A stretch of 21,447 nucleotides of DNA, from the NCBI GenBank assembly GCA_964591275.1, contig CAZQAE010000080.1:1-21447 (forward strand). Reading direction: 5' to 3'. This document shows, one piece after another, positions 7,035 to 14,475 of this stretch (within the stretch, counting starts at the first letter, position 1; each line of letters begins with the position of its first letter). The notes below the pieces were generated by a model, which saw only the letters and a program-made list of their open reading frames with translations, searched no databases and was not told the origin of the DNA. This DNA comes from G963674685 sp964591275. Its GTDB lineage: Bacteria > Lernaellota > Lernaellaia > JACKCT01. The position numbers and the translations under genes are program-made.

Positions 7035-7063
7035 TTGACACTGGCTGTGGCTCTTCCTATAAA
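7035..7063 (+). promoter_or_regulatory. Near-consensus sigma-70-type promoter of the glutamine synthetase-PII operon
   Basis: TTGACA (7035-7040), a 17-bp spacer and TATAAA (7058-7063) stand 52 bp before the first gene's ATG. The -35 box is perfect, the spacing optimal and the -10 box has one mismatch. The 284-bp upstream gap is strongly AT-rich. No sigma-54 -24/-12 element with correct spacing is seen, although a GGCTGTGGCT stretch lies in the spacer. Confidence 0.7.
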
Positions 7064-7114
7064 AGCCTTGGAACTCGGTTATTTGTAACCACTTTGCAAA
7101 AAAAGCAGAAATAA

Positions 7115-8431
7115 ATGGAACCAAGGGAAATAAAACGGATCATTTCAGAATCTGCGGTCCAGTACCTGCTTCTTCAGTTCACGGATATTCTTGGACAACT
7201 CAAGGGCGTTGAGGTCGGAAAAGGACGACTCGACGAAGTGTTGGCCAACCCTTTAGCGATTGACGCCAGCGCAATGTCAGGACCATTTCGCGACATTGAA
7301 GCCGATGGCAGACTAAAACCTGATATGAATACCTTTTCCCTTCTCCCCAATCTCAACCAAAAACCAAGAGGCGCCAGACTCATTGCCGATCTGATCCTTC
7401 CCGACGGATCCCCCAGCGAAAGCTGCCCACGCAGGATTCTTCGTTGCGTCAATCAAAAACTGCTGGATATCGGCATATCCCTGCGTTTTTCCTCCGAGGT
7501 TGAGTTCTACATATTCCCCATAGACCCCGACGGAAATGCCGACCTGGACACTGCGGACGCTTCTGGTTATCTCGATTTTTCAGCTGGCGAGCCGGGGCAG
7601 GATTTTCGGCGCGAGGTCATCGGGTGTTTGGAACAAATGGGTTTGCAAATTCATCATGCCCATCATGAAATTTCGCCAGGGCAACATGAGATCGGCTTGA
7701 TGGCCCTGCCCGCCCTGGAGTGCGCCGACGCCATCGTGACCTTGCGTTTTGTCACGAAGGCGATCGCCAAGCGTCATGGATTCATCGCCACCTTCATGCC
7801 AAAACCAATCTTCGGATCCGCAGGCTCCGGCATGCATATTTCGATCAGCGCAACAAAAGGCAATCAAGACGCATTTTCAGATTCTCGCGGCGATTTATCA
7901 ACTCTTGCCACGCGTTTTATGGCCGGCATCCTTAGCCACGGCGAAGGGCTTTGCCTTCTTTTTAATCCCCTGGTCAACAGTTATAAGCGTCTCGTTCCCG
8001 GGCACGAAGCGCCAACCCACATATACTGGTCCAAACGCAATACCGAACCCTTTATCCGTGTTCCCGATCATGGTTCGGAACCCGCCGCGATGGAAGTTCG
8101 CGGTCCCGATCCAAGTTGTAATCCCTATCTTTCCCTCGCCGCGCTTATCGCAGCGGGATTTCATGGAATCGACGAGAAGTTTGATCCATGGGAGTCTGTT
8201 GAAAAGGACATTTATAAACTTTCCGGAAGGGAAATGGGCCGGCTTCGCATCAAAAAACTACCGGCGAATCTTGGTGAGGCCGTCGGGGAATTCGAAAAGG
8301 ATAAAGTGCTGGCCAACCAGCTAGGCAGAGTGATTTCAAAAACACTCGCAAAAGCCAAGGCCGAGGAATGGCGCTCGTATATTCGACAGGTTCACCCCTG
8401 GGAGCTTAATAGATATCTCGTAAAAACATAA
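7115..8431 (+). CDS. Glutamine synthetase paralogue, alpha-type, with altered active site
   Basis: The 438-residue protein aligns throughout with type I-alpha glutamine synthetases, from QFTDILGQLKGVEV (residues 21-34) to the final QVHPWELNRYL. The likely metal ligands are all present: E128, E130, E185, E192, H241 and E327. The flexible-loop glutamate E298 is present, as are the arginines equivalent to E. coli R344 and R359. Three conserved sites differ: DGSS is DASA (50-53), NRS is NTE so the R339 equivalent is Thr310, and GMHxH is GMHIS. No adenylylation-type tyrosine motif is seen. It is the first gene of a cassette with glnB and glnA. It may ligate glutamate to another amine, or it may act as a regulatory or weak glutamine synthetase. 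Family membership is sure; the substrate is not. Confidence 0.85.
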   Translation: MEPREIKRIISESAVQYLLLQFTDILGQLKGVEVGKGRLDEVLANPLAIDASAMSGPFRDIEADGRLKPDMNTFSLLPNLNQKPRGARLIADLILPDGSPSESCPRRILRCVNQKLLDIGISLRFSSEVEFYIFPIDPDGNADLDTADASGYLDFSAGEPGQDFRREVIGCLEQMGLQIHHAHHEISPGQHEIGLMALPALECADAIVTLRFVTKAIAKRHGFIATFMPKPIFGSAGSGMHISISATKGNQDAFSDSRGDLSTLATRFMAGILSHGEGLCLLFNPLVNSYKRLVPGHEAPTHIYWSKRNTEPFIRVPDHGSEPAAMEVRGPDPSCNPYLSLAALIAAGFHGIDEKFDPWESVEKDIYKLSGREMGRLRIKKLPANLGEAVGEFEKDKVLANQLGRVISKTLAKAKAEEWRSYIRQVHPWELNRYLVKT

Positions 8432-8454
8432 ACGCGAAATTTCAGGATGACATC

Positions 8455-8793
8455 ATGAAACGCATTGTGGCGATCATTAAGCCCTTCCGACGCGACGACG
8501 TTGTCGAGGCCCTGCAAAAAGCCGATATCTCCGGAGTGACCATAACCGAAGTCATTGGTTCAGGCCGCCAGAAGGGACACAGTCCCTTATACAGGGGTGC
8601 GGAATACGTTGTGGATTTCTTGCCGAAATTGAAATTGGAAACCGTGGTCTCCGACGAAAAGGTTGAGCAGATCATCGAATTAATTTGTGAAGCCGCCTAC
8701 ACGGGGAAAATCGGAGACGGAAAAATATTCGTGCACCCTATCGAGGAGGCGGTGAGAATACGAACGAAGGAGCGCGGTGAAGACGCGCTTTAA
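8455..8793 (+). CDS. glnB: Nitrogen regulatory protein PII
   Basis: PII is a trimeric sensor of ATP/ADP, 2-oxoglutarate and glutamine status that controls GS adenylylation, ammonium transport and transcription. At 112 residues it has the standard length. It has the MKRIVAIIKP first strand, the GRQKGH nucleotide-contacting segment (residues 37-42) and a complete T-loop with Tyr46 and the uridylylation site Tyr51 in RGAEYVVDFLPK. The late GKIGDGKIFV is the family signature near the B-loop. AGGAT precedes the ATG at usable spacing. It lies 23 bp after the GS paralogue and 51 bp before glnA, so the three are almost certainly one transcript. GlnB rather than GlnK is chosen because glnA is beside it and no amtB is seen. 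Confidence 0.93.
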   Translation: MKRIVAIIKPFRRDDVVEALQKADISGVTITEVIGSGRQKGHSPLYRGAEYVVDFLPKLKLETVVSDEKVEQIIELICEAAYTGKIGDGKIFVHPIEEAVRIRTKERGEDAL

Positions 8794-8844
8794 TACTTGG
8801 CTGAAAATTAAAACGGTTCGCAATCAGCGCCCTAAGGAGAAAAC

Positions 8845-10257
8845 ATGACCCCCAAGGAAGTTCTCGAATACGCCAGGAAGCACAACGCCGTAATGGTCGA
8901 TCTGAAATTCATGGATTTCCCAGGAATGTGGCAGCACTTTTCGATCCCTTTGCAGGAACTTGGCGTGAATAACTTTGAGAAGGGTTTTGGTTTCGATGGT
9001 TCGTCCATTCGGGGCTGGCAGCCGATTCATGCCTCCGATATGCTGGTCATACCCGATCCGTCCACCGCAGTGATGGACCCTTTTACGAAATACCCCACAC
9101 TTTCCCTCATATGCAATATTGTTGATCCGATAACACATGAGGATTACTCGCGGGACCCTCGAAATATTGCCCGCAAGGCGGAAGCCTATCTAAAATCCAT
9201 CGGGATCGCCGATGTGGCCTATTTTGGACCCGAGGCTGAATTCTTCATACTTGATGATATTCGCTACGAGCAAAACGAGCATTGCGGTTATTACTATCTT
9301 GATTCCGTGGAAGGGGCCTGGAATACGGGACGCGAAGAGAATCCGAATCTGGGATATAAGCCTCGCCCGAAGGAAGGATATTTCCCTGTATCCCCAACCG
9401 ACAGTCAAAACGATATTCGAACGGAAATGTGCCTAGAGATGATGAAACTCGGCATTGAAGTTGAAGCCCAGCACCATGAGGTCGCCTCCTCGGGCCAGGC
9501 TGAGATCGATATGCGTTATGCGCCTCTGATGCGGATGGGCGACCAGCTGATGTTTTTTAAATACATCGTCAAGAACGTTGCGAAGCGTCACAACAAGACC
9601 GTCACGTTTATGCCCAAACCAATTTACGGCGATAACGGTTCGGGGATGCACATCCATGTGAGCCTATGGAAAAATAACGTGCCGCTTTTTTCCGGTGAAC
9701 AATACGGCGGTCTGTCGGAAATGGCCATGAATTTCATGGGTGGCATCATCAAGCACTCGGCGGCGCTTTGCGCGTTCACAAATCCGACAACCAACAGCTA
9801 TCGCCGCCTGGTTCCTGGATATGAAGCACCCATGAATATCGCCTACTCCAGCCGCAACCGTTCAGCCGCCCTTCGGATTCCCATGTATGAGCAAAGCCCT
9901 AACTCCCGGCGTCTGGAAATTCGTTTCCCGGACCCCTCCTGCAATGGATATCTGGCTTTTTCGGCAATTCTCATGGCGGGCCTTGACGGCATTAAAAACC
10001 GTATCGATCCCGGACAACCACTGGACCGCGACATCTACGGCCTCCCCCCTGAGGAACTCAAAGATGTGAAGAAGACTCCCGCAGACCTGGCATCTGCCCT
10101 AAAAAGCCTGGCCGATGACCACGAGTTTCTCCTGGCCGGTGATGTTTTTACGCAGGATGTTATCGATATGTGGATCGATTATAAGATGACAAGAGAAGTC
10201 ACTCCGATGCGACTCAGACCTACACCATGGGAGTTTTTTCTATATTACGATATTTGA
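8845..10257 (+). CDS. glnA: Glutamine synthetase, type I-beta (adenylylation-competent)
   Basis: GlnA makes glutamine from glutamate, ammonia and ATP as a cytoplasmic dodecamer. The protein has 470 residues, the usual beta-type length. It keeps GFDGSSIRGW (49-58), GPEAEFF with ligands E130 and E132, HHEVASSGQAEI with E212 and E220, NGSGMHIHVS with H269, NSYRRLVPGYEAP, NRS with R339 and EIRFPDPS. Tyr398 in DIYGLPPEE corresponds to the adenylylation tyrosine of enteric GlnA, and the insertion typical of beta-type enzymes is present. AAGGAGA lies just before the ATG. It is the third gene of the cassette and ends 13 bp from a convergent gene, with no clear hairpin terminator. Regulation by PII and an adenylyltransferase is expected from the family. 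Confidence 0.96.
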   Translation: MTPKEVLEYARKHNAVMVDLKFMDFPGMWQHFSIPLQELGVNNFEKGFGFDGSSIRGWQPIHASDMLVIPDPSTAVMDPFTKYPTLSLICNIVDPITHEDYSRDPRNIARKAEAYLKSIGIADVAYFGPEAEFFILDDIRYEQNEHCGYYYLDSVEGAWNTGREENPNLGYKPRPKEGYFPVSPTDSQNDIRTEMCLEMMKLGIEVEAQHHEVASSGQAEIDMRYAPLMRMGDQLMFFKYIVKNVAKRHNKTVTFMPKPIYGDNGSGMHIHVSLWKNNVPLFSGEQYGGLSEMAMNFMGGIIKHSAALCAFTNPTTNSYRRLVPGYEAPMNIAYSSRNRSAALRIPMYEQSPNSRRLEIRFPDPSCNGYLAFSAILMAGLDGIKNRIDPGQPLDRDIYGLPPEELKDVKKTPADLASALKSLADDHEFLLAGDVFTQDVIDMWIDYKMTREVTPMRLRPTPWEFFLYYDI

Positions 10258-10270
10258 TCGGCGATCTTGT

Positions 10271-11602
10271 CTAAGAGAGCCGTTTCACAGCCAGGGAACT
10301 TACGTCGACTGACATGGCGCCCTGGAAATCGTTAAAGATGTGCCTGATTCTGTCGATACGCTCTTTGTTTAGGGCATCGAGCAGTTTCGCACTAAATTCA
10401 TCAAGGTTCTCCAGCGAAGCCACCAAAGAGTTGGGACCTGCGCGCGTGCCTAATGCGGCAACGGCATCGTCTTCGACTCCACCAGCCCCGTAGAGCACAA
10501 TCTTGGGATTTGGGGCTTCTTCGACAATGTCCCATACTTTCAGCGCCATCTCCTCGGTGAATTTCATGCCGGAAAGCGCGAAAATGAGACTGTTGGCTTC
10601 GGCCGGAAGATAGATCAATTCCAAGTCGTCGTCGATCATTGTCCTAATGATTGATTCCTGGGGGTAGCCCATTTTCGTGAGTATGCTAATCAGGAATGTT
10701 CGAGCCGACCACGTGTTTTTCACCAGAGGCCGATTTTCGGCCGGCAAAAGCACAAGGCGCTTGATTTCCTCCGTTTTCAACGGAGCGCCGCAAGAACAAA
10801 CAATACCGGCGGATGATAATGCGTCCAGGGCTGCTCTGTCCTTGGCGCGAATCGTGGGCATATTGGTCTTCTTGCAGTACACAACAACCTGCTCTGTGAG
10901 GAACTCATGCTCGAACAACTTGTCAATGTAATATTCGCTCTCCTCGCGATTATCAGCGCTTTGCAGATAGTCAGCCCAAACCACGGAATCCTGATCGCCA
11001 TCAAACTGCTTGAAAAATTTTTCGAGTTTTCCATCTCGGAAAATCTGAGCTAATTCCGAGGTGCGTTTATCAGGTGTGTCAACAGGGTCACCCTGAAAAG
11101 GCGGTTTGGAGCCGGCTGAAAGATCCTCGTCAAGCCAACGAACATCCGAGTCTTCTGCCCCATGAGAGATGAAATAGGTATCCAATGCCCCAACCAGCGA
11201 GGCCATCCATTCACCCTCTTCGGCGCCCAGTGGGCTTATTTCGCCGACTTCAACGTTGTAATCACCTATCGTGGAGCCATCATCCTTGCCGGGATCGTCG
11301 AAAACGTCTTTTTCGTTTGTGGTCGCCTTTTCCGTTTTGGAAAGCTCGCTGACTTTGATAAATAAAGTCGTATCAGGATCCGGGAAAAACATGTCGCCCA
11401 TAACGCGGTTAATTTCGGGATACAGAATCGAAGCGTTCAACTGGTCAATGGAAGTGCCAAATTTTTCGGCTAACTCACATTTGAGTTCGTAAAGGATTCC
11501 TGAATAGCCTTCAAGCGCCAATTCCTGGACCAGAGTGAACCAGTCAAAATCCACCAGTGTCAGCTTGCATGATTTTCTGGCAACATTTTTTACCATAATC
11601 AT
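10271..11602 (-). CDS. Large protein of unknown function
   Basis: 443 residues with no signal peptide or membrane segment. The first 90 residues look folded (DWFTLVQELALEGYSGILYE, then LAEKFGTSIDQL). Residues about 90-185 are rich in Asp, Glu, Gly and Ser, like a linker. Residues about 185-443 are helical and contain cysteines 243, 269 and 271 around AALDALSSAGIVCSCGAP, which could hold a metal but do not make a full zinc motif. A WSARTFLISIL helix and a repeated EEA-N-P-KIVLYGAGG stretch follow. I recognise no family. An AAGG lies four bases before the first ATG; an in-frame ATG two codons later is also possible. It faces glnA tail-to-tail and starts 360 bp from the divergent sugar dehydrogenase gene. 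Confidence 0.7.
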   Translation of the reverse strand: MIMVKNVARKSCKLTLVDFDWFTLVQELALEGYSGILYELKCELAEKFGTSIDQLNASILYPEINRVMGDMFFPDPDTTLFIKVSELSKTEKATTNEKDVFDDPGKDDGSTIGDYNVEVGEISPLGAEEGEWMASLVGALDTYFISHGAEDSDVRWLDEDLSAGSKPPFQGDPVDTPDKRTSELAQIFRDGKLEKFFKQFDGDQDSVVWADYLQSADNREESEYYIDKLFEHEFLTEQVVVYCKKTNMPTIRAKDRAALDALSSAGIVCSCGAPLKTEEIKRLVLLPAENRPLVKNTWSARTFLISILTKMGYPQESIIRTMIDDDLELIYLPAEANSLIFALSGMKFTEEMALKVWDIVEEAPNPKIVLYGAGGVEDDAVAALGTRAGPNSLVASLENLDEFSAKLLDALNKERIDRIRHIFNDFQGAMSVDVSSLAVKRLS

Positions 11603-11962
11603 CAGACCTTTTTTGAATTTGCAGTTTATTCAAGTGCGTTGCGACCGACGCCCTCTTAGCTCTCCAGCGATTCTATGAGCGGGCATCCTACTCGTCAAGG
11701 CAAGACCCTGGCAATGTCGCCACAAAAATAATCCCGCCCAATGATGGATCGAATGCCCCTCAAGCGAAGGTCATTTTTCTCTTCCGGAAGATATCGGTTT
11801 TCCACGGCTACCATACTGCTCACATAGCTTTTAAAAAAGGGGCGTGTCCTTGACTTTTCGGCGAATTTACCCATAACTGCGCTTGCCGTAAATCGACTCG
11901 ACCGTGAGACTCAACTTACAATCGAGAGTTTACACTCAATTTCGTCACTGGAGGCAACGCAA
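11603..11962. other. 360-bp divergent intergenic region
   Basis: This gap separates the starts of the minus-strand 443-aa gene and the plus-strand sugar dehydrogenase. No open frame with a plausible start and ribosome site fits in it, and no RNA gene or strong hairpin is seen. It holds one weak promoter candidate for the plus-strand gene (11850-11877). No convincing promoter was found for the minus-strand gene. The length leaves room for regulatory sites I cannot identify. Confidence 0.5.
11850..11877 (+). promoter_or_regulatory. Possible promoter of the nucleotide-sugar dehydrogenase gene
   Basis: TTGACT (11850-11855) is followed by 16 bp and CATAAC (11872-11877), about 85 bp before the ATG at 11963. 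The -35 box has one mismatch; the -10 box has two. Confidence 0.35.
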
Positions 11963-13642
11963 ATGGCAGGTCAAAAAAATCAATCTACAAACTCCAAAGC
12001 GAAGAAAGAATATTCCAATAGCCCAACCGGAGAGCGTTTCCCAATCCCCGGAGAAAAAGAATATGCCAAAGAATACAAGAGAATCGAAAGACTGGCTGCA
12101 GCAGCCAGGAAAGAAGGCAAAGAAGTCGTAGTCGTCATGGGAGTGGGATTTGTCGGCGTTGTGATGGCGGCCATTGTCGCGGATACGGAAAACAAGAAGG
12201 GCAAGCCCAGCAAATTTGTCATCGGCTGCCAAAGGCCGAGCACGAGAAGCTTCTGGAAAATCCCTGTTCTGAATCGCGGATTTTCACCGGTGAAAGCCGA
12301 GGACCGGGAAGTGGATGAAATCATCGATCGAACAGTCCGGGGGAAAAAGACTCTCGTTGCTACTTTCAATAATGATTGTTTGATGCTCGCCGATTGCGTG
12401 ATTGTCGATGTCCAGTGCGACTATTTAAAAGAGGATCTCGGCAATATGAAAACGGGCCAAGCCGAGATGAATGCCCTGGAAAATACTATCCGTACTATCG
12501 GCGAGAAGATACCGGCCAAGTGCCTGACCCTCATCGAAACCACCGTGGCGCCAGGGACCACTGAATTTGTGGCATGGCCAATTCTGAAAAAAGCTTTTTC
12601 CAAACGAGCGATTAAATCCGCTCCCCTTCTGGCGCACAGTTTCGAGCGTGTTATGCCCGGACGCGAGTACGTCAAAAGCATCCGTGATTTCTGGCGCGTA
12701 TGCTCCGGTTGCAACGCTGAAGCCAAAAAGCGCGTGGAAAAGTTTCTTCATCAGGTTCTGAACACAAAAGATTTTCCGCTCACCGTCATGGATCGACCCA
12801 TTGAATCCGAGACGACGAAAATTATTGAAAACTCCTACCGCGCGACGATCCTGGCTTTCCTCAATGAGTGGAGCATTTTCGCCGAGCGCAACGGCGTGGA
12901 CCTCGTCAAGGTCATCAAGGCCATCAAAATGCGCCCCACGCACAACAACATCATTTTCCCGGGACCCGGCATCGGCGGATATTGCCTGCCAAAAGACGGT
13001 GGCCTGGGCTACTGGGCCTACAAACACATACTCGGCTTTGAGGATGGAGATCGGGTTTTCAAGATCACTCCCAGCGCCATCGACATCAACGACACGCGCG
13101 GTCTCCATGTTGCGCAATTGACCCGCGATGCGCTCCGCAACATGAGCCGCCATATCGCAGGAGCTGATGTTCTACTGTGCGGTGCCAGTTATCGTCAGGA
13201 TGTCGGCGACACGCGATACAGCGGCAGCGAATTGGTTGTTCGTAAGCTAACGGAAATGGGCGCGGAAATGCGAGTCCATGACCCCTATGTAGAACATTGG
13301 CATGAACTGGAATCGCAGGATTCCTACCCCGCCGCCGGACAATCCTGGAAGCGTTTTTTTCGCAACCAGGAAGGCCTGACCAATATCAGGGTCGAAAAGG
13401 ATTTTAAAAAAACCATAAAAGGCGTTGAAGCGATCATTTTAGCGGTCGGTCACGAATCGTATCTTAACCTTGATCCTGACGATGTCGTGAAATGGGCCGG
13501 CAGCCCCTTGGCCGTCATCGACTGTTTCGGAATTCTCACCGACGAAAAAATCAGTCGCTATTTTGAATTGGGTTGCGAGGTCAAGGGCTTGGGTCGCGGC
13601 CACATGAAGCGACTTAAGGAAATCGTGGCTCAAAAAAAATAA
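11963..13642 (+). CDS. UDP-glucose/GDP-mannose-type nucleotide-sugar dehydrogenase
   Basis: The family oxidises the C6 hydroxyl of a nucleotide sugar to a carboxylate in two NAD-dependent steps, supplying uronic acids for capsule, O-antigen or exopolysaccharide. The Rossmann loop GVGFVG is at residues 60-65. ETTVAPGTTE, FERVMPGREY and SETTKIIENSYRAT follow in family order. Catalytic Cys341 lies in GPGIGGYCLPKD. The C-terminal domain has DVGDTRYSGS and VIDCFGIL. At 559 residues it is about 100 longer than usual, with a lysine- and glutamate-rich 50-residue leader and insertions after the first Rossmann strands. GGAGG precedes the ATG. No glycosyltransferase lies beside it, so the sugar is unknown; UDP-GlcUA, UDP-ManNAcA and GDP-ManUA are all possible. 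Confidence 0.85.
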   Translation: MAGQKNQSTNSKAKKEYSNSPTGERFPIPGEKEYAKEYKRIERLAAAARKEGKEVVVVMGVGFVGVVMAAIVADTENKKGKPSKFVIGCQRPSTRSFWKIPVLNRGFSPVKAEDREVDEIIDRTVRGKKTLVATFNNDCLMLADCVIVDVQCDYLKEDLGNMKTGQAEMNALENTIRTIGEKIPAKCLTLIETTVAPGTTEFVAWPILKKAFSKRAIKSAPLLAHSFERVMPGREYVKSIRDFWRVCSGCNAEAKKRVEKFLHQVLNTKDFPLTVMDRPIESETTKIIENSYRATILAFLNEWSIFAERNGVDLVKVIKAIKMRPTHNNIIFPGPGIGGYCLPKDGGLGYWAYKHILGFEDGDRVFKITPSAIDINDTRGLHVAQLTRDALRNMSRHIAGADVLLCGASYRQDVGDTRYSGSELVVRKLTEMGAEMRVHDPYVEHWHELESQDSYPAAGQSWKRFFRNQEGLTNIRVEKDFKKTIKGVEAIILAVGHESYLNLDPDDVVKWAGSPLAVIDCFGILTDEKISRYFELGCEVKGLGRGHMKRLKEIVAQKK

Positions 13643-13684
13643 AAGAAGCGCCAAAAGTCAACGCAAGGGAGTTGCAACGCAATT

Positions 13685-14356
13685 TCAGAGCATTTGTATC
13701 GGACACGACTCACACTTTGGCCGACTTTTCCGACAGTAGTCTTTCCCTAAATATACGATCTGCGCGTGGAACTCGTTATAGAGACGCACTTTTCTCGGCA
13801 GGATTTTCTCAAAGTGCGCCCGTGCGTTTTCGTAATCGATATCCTCGGGAAAAATCCCCTTGCGCGAGAAAATGCGCTTCGTATAGGCATCTATGACAAA
13901 CACCCTTTTATTGAGCGCATACAGCAAAATCGAATCCGCAGTCTCCGGGCCAATGCCATTGAGTTCCAGAAGTTCCCGCCGTATTCGCTTCGTTGCGAAC
14001 GGTCGCATATTCTCAATTTTGCCGCCATAATTGTCGATGAGAAATGTTGCGAAACCCTTCAGGCGCTTACTTTTTTGATTGTAATAACCTGAGGATTTGA
14101 TGTGTTGCGCCAATTCCTCCAGAGGTATCCGATCCATACGCAAAGGGTCAAGAAGGTCTTCGGCTTTGAGTTTGGCGATGGCCTTTTCCACATTCGACCA
14201 TGCTGTGTTTTGCGTGAGTATTGCGCCGACGCACACTTCAAAGGGTGTTTCGCCGGGCCACCAGTTCAATTCGCCGAAATGTTTAACCAGAGAGTGATAC
14301 ATGCGCATATGCCACTCGGCGTTTCCCCGACCCTTCGATTTCATTGTGCAATTCAT
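13685..14356 (-). CDS. MagIII/endonuclease III-like DNA glycosylase
   Basis: This 223-residue HhH-GPD base-excision glycosylase removes damaged bases in DNA. WWPGETPFEVCVGAILTQNT (residues 32-51) is the signature of the MagIII-related subfamily. The helix-hairpin-helix is LNGIGPETA (132-140), and the catalytic aspartate is D156 in VIDAYTKRI. The lysine that gives Nth its lyase activity is absent from the hairpin (PET rather than RKT), so a monofunctional glycosylase, perhaps for 3-methyladenine, is likely. Cysteines 208, 215 and 218 fit C-x6-C-x2-C of the [4Fe-4S] motif, but the fourth position (224) is the TGA stop. GGAG lies eight bases before the ATG. The gene is convergent with the sugar dehydrogenase and divergent from htrA. 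Confidence 0.85.
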   Translation of the reverse strand: MNCTMKSKGRGNAEWHMRMYHSLVKHFGELNWWPGETPFEVCVGAILTQNTAWSNVEKAIAKLKAEDLLDPLRMDRIPLEELAQHIKSSGYYNQKSKRLKGFATFLIDNYGGKIENMRPFATKRIRRELLELNGIGPETADSILLYALNKRVFVIDAYTKRIFSRKGIFPEDIDYENARAHFEKILPRKVRLYNEFHAQIVYLGKDYCRKSRPKCESCPIQML

Positions 14357-14475
14357 TCTTCATACTCCAAAAGAGCGGTCAAAGTGTGATTATGCGTCTT
14401 GCGGCGTGTTTGGCAACTTGACAGAAAGGTCCTAATCGGCGCAAAAACACGAACGACGCTTCAAGGAGTTTTTTA

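Noticed and set aside
7041..7057. Sigma-54-like GGCTGTGGCT element
   Set aside because: The GG and GC dinucleotides are not at the required -24/-12 spacing, and the stretch is the spacer of a far better sigma-70-type promoter.
10257..10271. Bidirectional terminator between glnA and the convergent gene
   Set aside because: The 13-bp gap has GATCGGCGATC but no stable stem or T-runs.
12425..13153. 242-codon minus-strand open frame
   Set aside because: It is a shadow of the nucleotide-sugar dehydrogenase coding strand.
13685..13687. Selenocysteine at the TGA of the glycosylase
   Set aside because: Selenocysteine is not known as an Fe-S ligand in this family, and I see no convincing SECIS-like hairpin in the short sequence after the codon. 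It is reported only as an unusual stop position.
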